The notes under the pieces: generated by a model
What the model was told of the DNA's origin: nothing
The model's database searches: none
The model's input: only the letters and a program-made list of their open reading frames with translations
Assembly (NCBI GenBank): GCA_002508705.1
Contig: DAYL01000015.1
Location: forward strand, 14,833-27,634
From: Methanoculleus sp. UBA374
GTDB lineage: Archaea; Halobacteriota; Methanomicrobia; Methanomicrobiales; Methanoculleaceae
DNA length: 12,802 nucleotides
Reading direction: 5' to 3'
Shown here: one piece after another, positions 7,685 to 12,802 of the stretch
Numbering within the stretch: position 1 is the first letter of the stretch
How the letters are laid out: each line of letters opens with the position of its first letter
Position numbers and translations under genes: made by a program

Positions 7685-10432
7685 TCATGCCTCCAGGCCG
7701 TCCAGGTCCCGCTCGATGATGGACTCGATGCCCCGGTCGTCGACGATCTTGACGGCGATCCGCCGCTTCTTTCCGGGCTTGAAGGGGAGGGAGACGGTGC
7801 CGCGGTAGGCCTCGATCAACTCTTCGTCGATCTCAGCCTTGAGGCTCTTTTTGAGTTTTGCCCAGCCGTCGTCTTTGCCGGCCATGGGGAAGAAGACCTG
7901 CCGGGGGAAGAGGCTGCGGCCGTCGTAGTCGGGATCAAGCATCCACATGGCGATCTTCTCGGGGCCTCCGCCGTCGACGGTGCCGTTGCGGGTGTCGTAG
8001 TAGTCGAAACCGTTGACGGAGAGGAGGATCGTGCCGGCCTCAGGCCCCTCGGTGATCAGGTTCAGGGTGATGTCGGGCTGGCCGATGAGCCAGAAACTCT
8101 CGTTGCTGGAGCGTTTCTTTTTGAGGTCGTCGGTCTGGAGGTCGGTGTTCATCTGGACTTTGAGGAGGGTGACGCCGGGCCAGTTGGTCTCGTCGATGTC
8201 TTTTGCGGCTTCAGGGTCGAACTGGAAGGCGGCGAAGACGAGGATCTCGGGTCGGGGGACGAGGCGCTGGGCCTCTTTGAGCGCCATCTCGACCTGTCTC
8301 GCGTTGAGGGCGGCGTGTTCGGGGCCGAAGGAGACCGCGACCTGTTTAGGGGTGTCGTCCGCGGTCTCGCCGCGGGCGTGGAGCCACCGGGTGCCGCCGA
8401 GGGGTTCGAGCCGGGCAAAAGCGATCCGCTGGCCGTTCCTGCCGCGGATGCCGGTGGCGAGGAGTTCGGTCCGCCATTCGTCCTGCCGGAGGGACTCGCC
8501 GGTGCGAGCAGCGGAGTCATCGGCCGGGAGGGGTGCGGGGGTGTCACCGGCGAGCGGTTCGACGGTGGGGGCAGGGACGGCCTCGACGGTGAAGGGACCG
8601 GTGACGCGGACTTTTGTTCTGTCGCTCACGGGATCGTCATAGAGGGTCTCCTGGGGAGCGTTCTTCTGAATGCTTGCGTTGATCTCGATCTGCCGCTTCT
8701 GCCGGGCGGCAAGGAACTTCTTGTGGGATTTTCCTGCCGTTTCCGGCCAGGCGGGGTCGGGGTCGAAGGGGACTTCCCATTCCTCGCAGGAGATCTTCGC
8801 GGCGGCGTTGAGGTCGGCGAGGGCTTTCTCAACCTTCGGCCGGTGCTTCTTGTAGATGACGTCGATTTCGGGGTTGTTCGCGATGGATTTGAGGGTGATG
8901 TGCGGGACAGTCTTATAGACAAACCCGCTCCCGACTCCCTCCTCAGGGTGGGCGAGATTGTAGTAGTCGAAGACGGCGGTCATGAGCCGCTGTTTGGCGA
9001 GGGTTATCGCGACGCGGGAGGTGTCGCAGGTGATCCAGCGCCGGCCCCACTTCTCGGCGACGTAGGCGGTGGTCCCGGAGCCGCAGGTGGGGTCGAGGAC
9101 GAGGTCGCCGGGGTCGGTGGTCATGAGGAGGCAGCGCTGGATGACTTTTGTGTATGTCTGGACAATATACACCTTAGGTTCGCCAAAACCACTGATGTTA
9201 GTGTCTGTCCAATGGTTATTCAATGGGTAAATCGGGAAATCTGTAAAATACCTTACATATCGAGGCGTTTTACCGAGCCGAATTAGCCGCTTGGCTTTCT
9301 TTAATCTGTCGACGCCACGGGTGTTTGTTTTCCACCCTCCCTTCTTTGGCGCAGGAACTGTGTCATCATCAAGTTCAAAGGAAAAGATCGTGGTTTCCGA
9401 TCCTGTTTGAGAAGTGAAGTTGTCATGGCTGAAAACTTGACCCTCATGCAGAAGGGCATCCAGATTCAAAAACTCTCTCGACTCAATTGTTCGCCATGCC
9501 CCCTCTACTGGCATCAGATAGCGATATTCTGTTGCACCATCAGCACCATACTCTTTAGGCAAATATATTTGGTGATATTTCAGATTGGCGATACTTTTCG
9601 AATACCATAAAATGTAGTCGGAAGTTTCATCTAGGTATTTCCCTCCTTTGCCTGTAGTTTTAGAAAAAGTGATCTGGGAAACAAAATTCCCCTTCCCAAA
9701 CACTTCATCCATAATCTCCCGCACATGGTGCACATTCTCGTCGGAGATCTGCACGAACACGCTCCCGCTCTCGGTCAGGAGTTCCCGGGCGAGCAGCAAC
9801 CGGTCCCGGAGATAGGTAAGATACGAGTGAATCCCCTGTTCCCAGGTGTCCCTGAAGGCCCTGATCATCTCGGGCTCGCTGGTGAGATCCTCATCCCTCC
9901 TGTCCTTCACGTCTCGCTTGTTCACGAAGGGCTGGAAGTTTGATCCATACGTGATCCCGTAGGGCGGGTCGATGTAGATCATCTGCACCTTCCCGGCCAT
10001 CCCCTCCTTCTCCAGCAGGGAGTTCATGACGAGCAGGGAGTCGCCGGCGACGAGGCGGTTACTCCAGTTGTGTTTGTGGCGGTAGAACTCCACCGCCTCT
10101 CGCAGCGGCGGGTTCTCACGCGCAAACTCAAAGAGCGAGGCCTGCCGGTGGTCGCCGTTGCTGCCCTTCGCCGCCCTGATGATCGTCCGCGGGTCGATCC
10201 GTTCGTGGACGTGGAGGGAGACCGTCGGGACCTCAAAGGAGGTGTGCTCGGCCTTCCCCGCCCACATGAGTTGCGGGTCGAGGTGAGGGTCGTAGGAGTA
10301 GGTCTTTGTGTCGTACCCGGGTTCGGTCTCCGCACTCACGAGACCTGCCGGCGGGTTATTCAGCCGGCAGATCCCCATATGGTCGTATTGCTCAATGTTT
10401 TTCGTGTTGGGTTTCTCCTTCCGCCGGGCCAT
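7685..10432 (-). CDS. mod: site-specific adenine DNA methyltransferase (type III-like Mod)
   Basis: This 915-aa beta-class enzyme transfers a methyl group from S-adenosylmethionine to DNA, protecting sites from the adjacent Res. Its order is the beta-class one: motif IV DPPYG (155-159), target-recognition segment (about 250-425), then motif I DPTCGSGTT (447-455). DPPY points to N6-adenine, though N4-cytosine is not excluded by sequence alone. DNA for the recognition segment (about 9160-9700) is near 40% GC against 65-75% around it. Residues about 500-915 form a long C-terminal region of unknown fold that seems proper to this family. It is first in the operon; its start has a TATA-like box 26 nt before the ATG and no ribosome binding site, so the mRNA is probably leaderless. 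Confidence 0.93.
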   Translation of the reverse strand: MARRKEKPNTKNIEQYDHMGICRLNNPPAGLVSAETEPGYDTKTYSYDPHLDPQLMWAGKAEHTSFEVPTVSLHVHERIDPRTIIRAAKGSNGDHRQASLFEFARENPPLREAVEFYRHKHNWSNRLVAGDSLLVMNSLLEKEGMAGKVQMIYIDPPYGITYGSNFQPFVNKRDVKDRRDEDLTSEPEMIRAFRDTWEQGIHSYLTYLRDRLLLARELLTESGSVFVQISDENVHHVREIMDEVFGKGNFVSQITFSKTTGKGGKYLDETSDYILWYSKSIANLKYHQIYLPKEYGADGATEYRYLMPVEGAWRTIESREFLNLDALLHEGQVFSHDNFTSQTGSETTIFSFELDDDTVPAPKKGGWKTNTRGVDRLKKAKRLIRLGKTPRYVRYFTDFPIYPLNNHWTDTNISGFGEPKVYIVQTYTKVIQRCLLMTTDPGDLVLDPTCGSGTTAYVAEKWGRRWITCDTSRVAITLAKQRLMTAVFDYYNLAHPEEGVGSGFVYKTVPHITLKSIANNPEIDVIYKKHRPKVEKALADLNAAAKISCEEWEVPFDPDPAWPETAGKSHKKFLAARQKRQIEINASIQKNAPQETLYDDPVSDRTKVRVTGPFTVEAVPAPTVEPLAGDTPAPLPADDSAARTGESLRQDEWRTELLATGIRGRNGQRIAFARLEPLGGTRWLHARGETADDTPKQVAVSFGPEHAALNARQVEMALKEAQRLVPRPEILVFAAFQFDPEAAKDIDETNWPGVTLLKVQMNTDLQTDDLKKKRSSNESFWLIGQPDITLNLITEGPEAGTILLSVNGFDYYDTRNGTVDGGGPEKIAMWMLDPDYDGRSLFPRQVFFPMAGKDDGWAKLKKSLKAEIDEELIEAYRGTVSLPFKPGKKRRIAVKIVDDRGIESIIERDLDGLEA
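7690..7694 (-). promoter_or_regulatory. ribosome binding site of res within the end of mod
   Basis: Minus-strand GGAGG lies in the last codons of mod, 8 nt before the res ATG (7679-7681). It supports the res start and coupled translation of the two enzymes, which keeps nuclease production tied to methyltransferase production. Confidence 0.7.
9160..9700 (-). other. AT-rich target-recognition segment of mod
   Basis: Inside mod, hand counts of 60-base lines give 42% GC (9181-9240), 45% (9241-9300) and 37% (9541-9600), against 77% at 9061-9120 and 67% at 8221-8280. The segment codes for about residues 245-425, between the catalytic motifs, where beta-class methyltransferases carry target recognition. 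The reading frame is intact across both edges. Replacement of the specificity region by recombination is the simplest reading. Confidence 0.7.
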
Positions 10433-10433
10433 A

Positions 10434-10461
10434 GAATCGCATGCGTGATTCTCGTTTTAAA
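10434..10461 (-). promoter_or_regulatory. mod promoter: TATA-like box and possible operator
   Basis: On the minus strand TTTAAAA (about 10455-10461) is centred 26 nt before the A of the mod ATG (10432). That is the usual archaeal TATA-to-start distance if transcription begins at the ATG. There is no GGAGG-like site before mod, in contrast to res and the HNH gene, which fits a leaderless message. Between box and start lies the inverted repeat GAATC-N8-GATTC (10434-10451). A protein bound there would cover the transcription start, so it is a candidate operator for controlling the whole operon. Confidence 0.55.
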
Positions 10462-10648
10462 CCAGTTAAGAGTTGTGGAATTATTCTCCGGTTACATCGG
10501 GCGGTTTCCCGAAACGAGTGCTCTTCGATGCTCAGATGGCAGGAAAATCTGTGCCGACCAATCGATATATTCCACCGCTGAAATAAGGGATGAATGTCAA
10601 GATCGCCTGATGGTGCCGGGTACATCGTTTTCGATATTCACGACTCCG
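10462..10648. other. intergenic spacer upstream of mod
   Basis: No gene is supported here. It holds a perfect 12-bp palindrome GTTTCCCGAAAC (10504-10515) and the string CCGGTTACAT (10488-10497), which also occurs in the repeat cluster near 11484. Either could be a regulatory site for mod; neither has direct support beyond position. Confidence 0.3.
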
Positions 10649-11170
10649 CTAAAATCTGTACCCGTTGGGACTCCAGGCGATGCGTCGGAATGTTGATCGG
10701 CACTCATACCTCCCCTGCGTGTAGGTATCGCGATGAAGGTTGAGGGATGCGTAGGACAGGCCTCTGTAGGTATAGAACTCAACCCTGCTCTGTCTCTTCG
10801 TCATCGTCACCGTCGGCAGCCATTCCCGCGGGGCTTTTCTCTCCCACGTCCAGTCCTCCTGCTCCAACCTGATGCGGGAACCTTTATCGTCGCTGTCCAC
10901 CAGAATATCTTCCGTAAAAGGATCATCGGACCTTGATGAGAGTACCGGGGGCCTGATCGTGTCGCTGTACACCAGAATGCCTTCTGTAAAAGGATCCTCG
11001 TCGACCAGGCGATGCGTGCCCCAGTCGGTGCCATGCCACATGGCGCCGAACTCATGGATTTCACGGTCGAAAAACGAGGCTTCGAGGTAGCTCCGGGCAG
11101 AACCGTCCCCCTCGCCCCGGACGACGATCGCGGCTCCCTCACGCTCCAGGGTTATCGTCCAGTGTGTCAT
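10649..11170 (-). CDS. 173-aa protein of unknown function with internal duplication
   Basis: I do not recognise this protein. I place the start at the ATG at 11170 (MTHWTITLEREG). The frame is open upstream to an ATG at 11290, but that part overlaps a pseudogene and reads as non-native. The protein looks strand-rich and soluble, with many aromatic residues (FGAMWHGTDWG, EDWTWERK, VEFYTYRG). It contains an imperfect 24-residue tandem duplication: DPFTEGILVYSD then DPFTEDILVDSD. No ribosome binding site is evident; a weak TATA-like sequence (GATAGTTATC on the minus strand, 11194-11203) lies about 28 nt before the ATG, so it may be leaderless. It lies in the same direction as mod but 216 nt upstream, and mod has its own promoter, so a shared operon is uncertain. 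Confidence 0.6.
   Translation of the reverse strand: MTHWTITLEREGAAIVVRGEGDGSARSYLEASFFDREIHEFGAMWHGTDWGTHRLVDEDPFTEGILVYSDTIRPPVLSSRSDDPFTEDILVDSDDKGSRIRLEQEDWTWERKAPREWLPTVTMTKRQSRVEFYTYRGLSYASLNLHRDTYTQGRYECRSTFRRIAWSPNGYRF
10890..11000. repeat. 72-bp in-frame tandem duplication
   Basis: A 39-bp stretch (10890-10928) recurs at 10962-11000 with five differences; the period is 72 bp, or 24 codons. It keeps the frame of the 173-aa gene and yields DPFTE(G/D)ILV(Y/D)SD twice. The mismatches show the duplication is not recent. Confidence 0.8.
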
Positions 11171-11201
11171 AGACAGATCGGGTGCTAACGGGAGATAACT
11201 A

Positions 11202-11460
11202 TCATTCTCCGCTCTCCGTCCCGGCCACCGTCCGGTACCCCTGGAGGGGATGGGTGGGGACGTTCTTGTACTTCGCCTCCATCCTGCCATCCTCCAGCAT
11301 GGGATTGATGGGGTGGTTCCGAAGTGAGTCTTTGCTCCGGCTCCGGCAGACCTGCCTCGGTGCAGTGTTGGATCATGTCCCGCGTTCCCGTGCCCATCCG
11401 CTCGCCCGGGCTCAGAGATCGTGGAAGCGGGTTATGGAGGGTATGCGGCCGCAGTTGACA
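11202..11460 (-). pseudogene. decayed AlbA_2/RecG-like ATP-binding protein, C-terminal part
   Basis: Two frames on the minus strand carry consecutive pieces of one family. The first (from 11460, directly after an in-frame TGA) contains GERMGTGTRDMIQHC then EAGLPEPEQ, the glycine-rich ATP-lid and following helix typical of HATPase_c_4 proteins. The second frame, ending at 11202, contains NPMLEDGRMEAKY then THPLQGYRT, the winged-helix end seen in the same proteins. The tens of residues usually found between these blocks are missing and the frame shifts between them, so the gene is dead. No N-terminal AlbA_2 domain remains. The family assignment rests on motif recognition only. Confidence 0.6.
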
Positions 11461-11473
11461 TCAATCGACTCCC

Positions 11474-11724
11474 GATTACATGCCGGTTACATACCTGAAA
11501 AAGCGATATGTAAGGAGATATTGCGATGTAGTGCTCGATACGGAGTTTTACGAAGAGGGGAGATCCGGCCCTGTGAACCGTGATGTACCTATCGGGATCA
11601 TTGTGGATTACATACCCATTACATACAAAAAATCAACTGTATTTGGCGCATTCTCGGAAATTCCCGTAAATCTCAGTTTTTCTGGATCGGGGGCAGAACG
11701 ATCTGTACATGTGGATTACATACC
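11474..11724. repeat. cluster of GATTACATACC-like repeats
   Basis: Five same-direction copies of an 11-bp unit near (G)(A/G)TTACAT(A/G)CC lie within 250 bp: starts near 11474, 11485, 11606, 11617 and 11714. Four form two tandem pairs with 11-bp spacing, about one helical turn. TGTGGATTACATACC occurs exactly twice (11602-11616 and 11710-11724). An inverted core TATGTAA lies at 11517-11523. The last copy abuts the stop codon of the truncated AlbA_2 gene. A protein-binding array is the first guess. The copies are also in one plus-strand frame, spelling DYMPVTY, DYIPITY and DYIPHA, so a small protein is an alternative reading. Confidence 0.6.
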
Positions 11725-12408
11725 TCATGCCCAGTACGGGACATATCTCCTGGATCTGTTTGATCGAGTTTCCGGATCCTGCAGTCGAATCAGACCCGCC
11801 TCCATCGTATCACCGATGATGCGCGACGCAATTGGGTAATTCGTATCGTCGATGCCCAGCCGCTTTCTCAGCGTGGCATTCGTCATGAACTCCCTGCAGA
11901 CATATTTGAGACATGCATGCTGGTAACAGGCCCTCACTCTGTCCTCCCGTCTCATCGCACTATAACTCTGATGCGCAAAGAGCGTGACGCGCGTGAAATC
12001 CTCGTCTTCCTGAAAATCCGGTGCAGGCAATTGGTACACTTCGATACACCCGATGGCGCGGTCAACCCCGCTCCCCCGTTCTTCGCAGATGTTCATTCTG
12101 CGCATCATCGAAGCAAGGGTTTCATTTCGTGACCGGGGAGGATGATCGATGAACCGTTCGGGATCAATCAGAGGTTTTCCGGGATTCGAGATCTCCATCC
12201 GATCCTCAAAGATCTCAACCATGGGCCCGGTTCCGGATATGGAGAAATCCTGATGAATGAGGGCATTCGCGACGAATTCACGGATTGCAACCTTCGGATA
12301 CATCCTCTCCTCAACCCGCAATGCACCCTCGATGACCTCGTTGGAAGGCAGTTGATCGCAGATCCAGTCGATTGCAGACTCAAACGTGGTGGCGTATCCC
12401 CGCGAGGG
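11725..12408 (-). pseudogene. 5'-truncated AlbA_2-family ATP-binding protein
   Basis: The frame opens at 12408, right after an in-frame TAG (12409-12411), and runs 227 codons to the stop at 11725. It begins mid-protein with GYATTFESAIDWICDQLPSN, then holds REFVANALIHQDF, EISNPGKPLID, SRNETLASMMRR and ERGSGVD. These are the GHKL ATP-binding part and following helices of a well-known AlbA_2 regulator type. The C-terminus (ACYQHACLKYVCREFMTN to RRYVPYWA) is complete and typical. The N-terminal AlbA_2 domain, about half the protein, is absent. A TTG at 12321 or an ATG at 12303 could start translation, but both lie inside the ATP-binding fold, so any product would be incomplete. It differs in subfamily from the intact gene at 270-1934, so it is not a copy of it. 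Confidence 0.8.
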
Positions 12409-12524
12409 CTATGCTCTTCCCCCGCATCCTTACTAATTTTTCCATGAAATATTTTTGCAGGAACTTGTCGGGGACCGGCAGCATTGATAACGCTACATCC
12501 TATTGCGAGAGGTAGGGATACGCC
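12391..12524. repeat. 10-bp inverted repeat at the truncation point
   Basis: GGCGTATCCC (12391-12400) and its exact reverse complement GGGATACGCC (12515-12524) flank 114 bp. The left copy is made of the first surviving codons (Gly-Tyr-Ala) of the truncated AlbA_2 gene. The repeat may mark the rearrangement that removed the 5' half, or be chance; the arms do not extend further. Confidence 0.35.
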
Positions 12525-12802
12525 GACCTCCTTATTACAGGATAATCCGAAGAAGGATACGCGGATCCCTTTACTGATGGTAATGTTTTCTAATATTATC
12601 TTCTTTGGGCCCCATCCGTTGTGGTCTTCCTTTCCAGTCTCTTCCTCTTTAACAGGGAAGTCATCCTAAAAGTTTCCAGCGGCTGACGATTCCTATAGTT
12701 CAGAGCATTCTGTCGCCTCCCCGCGAAAAATTGAGGGGTCTCTGGCGTCAAACCTCTGATACGGCTCCTCTCTGGGTATCGCCACGCGGGGGAGGGATCG
12801 GG
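12525..12802. other. no supportable gene
   Basis: I find no credible gene. A minus-strand frame is open from the window edge to a TAA at 12596-12598, including LNYRNRQPLETF, which faintly recalls the end of some DDE transposases; this is too weak to call. Another minus frame is open from about 12668 into the truncated gene but has no start codon and matches nothing I recognise. Confidence 0.3.

Noticed and set aside
7613..9286. 557-codon plus-strand open frame antisense to mod
   Set aside because: Glycine-, aspartate- and valine-rich sequence typical of the reverse complement of a high-GC gene; it degrades where the AT-rich recognition segment begins.
11182..11583. 133-codon plus-strand open frame
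   Set aside because: It lies antisense to recognisable AlbA_2-family remnants and has no protein character of its own.
12484..12669. 61-codon plus-strand open frame
   Set aside because: No ribosome binding site, no recognisable motif, and composition of non-coding DNA.
12596..12802. possible transposase C-terminus on the minus strand
   Set aside because: Only a short LNYRNRQPLETF string suggests it; no catalytic residue or terminal repeat can be shown.

Overview
The window looks like an accessory or defence region of an archaeal genome, most likely a methanogen of the Methanomicrobiales type (Methanoculleus-like). This is inferred from the GC-rich core genes, GGAGG-type ribosome binding sites inside the operon, and a first operon gene that has a TATA-like box centred 26 nt before its ATG and no ribosome binding site (a leaderless pattern). 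No rRNA, complete tRNA, CRISPR array or intact transposase was found.

Layout. Positions 1-269 hold hairpins but no gene. 270-1934 (+) is an intact Schlafen/AlbA_2-type ATP-binding regulator. 1935-2433 is a convergent intergenic region with a T-rich palindrome, four 10-bp tandem repeats and a GC-rich coding remnant. From 10432 down to 2434 on the minus strand runs a five-gene operon: a beta-class DNA methyltransferase (Mod), a type III-like helicase-nuclease (Res, BPTD_3080-like), a 109-aa protein carrying an orphan specificity-domain tail, an HNH nuclease, and a 447-aa protein whose C-terminal part resembles the lid and winged helix of MCM helicases. Res, the tail protein and HNH are linked by 4-nt ATGA overlaps; the other junctions are 3 and 12 nt. 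Upstream lies a 173-aa protein of unknown function with an internal 24-residue duplication (11170-10649), then debris: a frameshifted AlbA_2-family pseudogene (11460-11202), a cluster of GATTACATACC-like repeats (11474-11724), and a 5'-truncated AlbA_2-family gene (12408-11725). The last 390 bases show no supportable gene.

How it fits together. Mod would mark a DNA site, and Res would translocate on and cut unmodified DNA. The methyltransferase's target-recognition segment is markedly AT-rich inside a GC-rich gene, as expected from specificity swapping. The tightly coupled tail protein, HNH nuclease and MCM-like protein have lower GC than mod and res, and look like accessory modules added to a restriction-modification core. 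That five-gene composite is the best candidate in this window for something not yet described. Three AlbA_2-family loci, one intact and two decayed, flank it.
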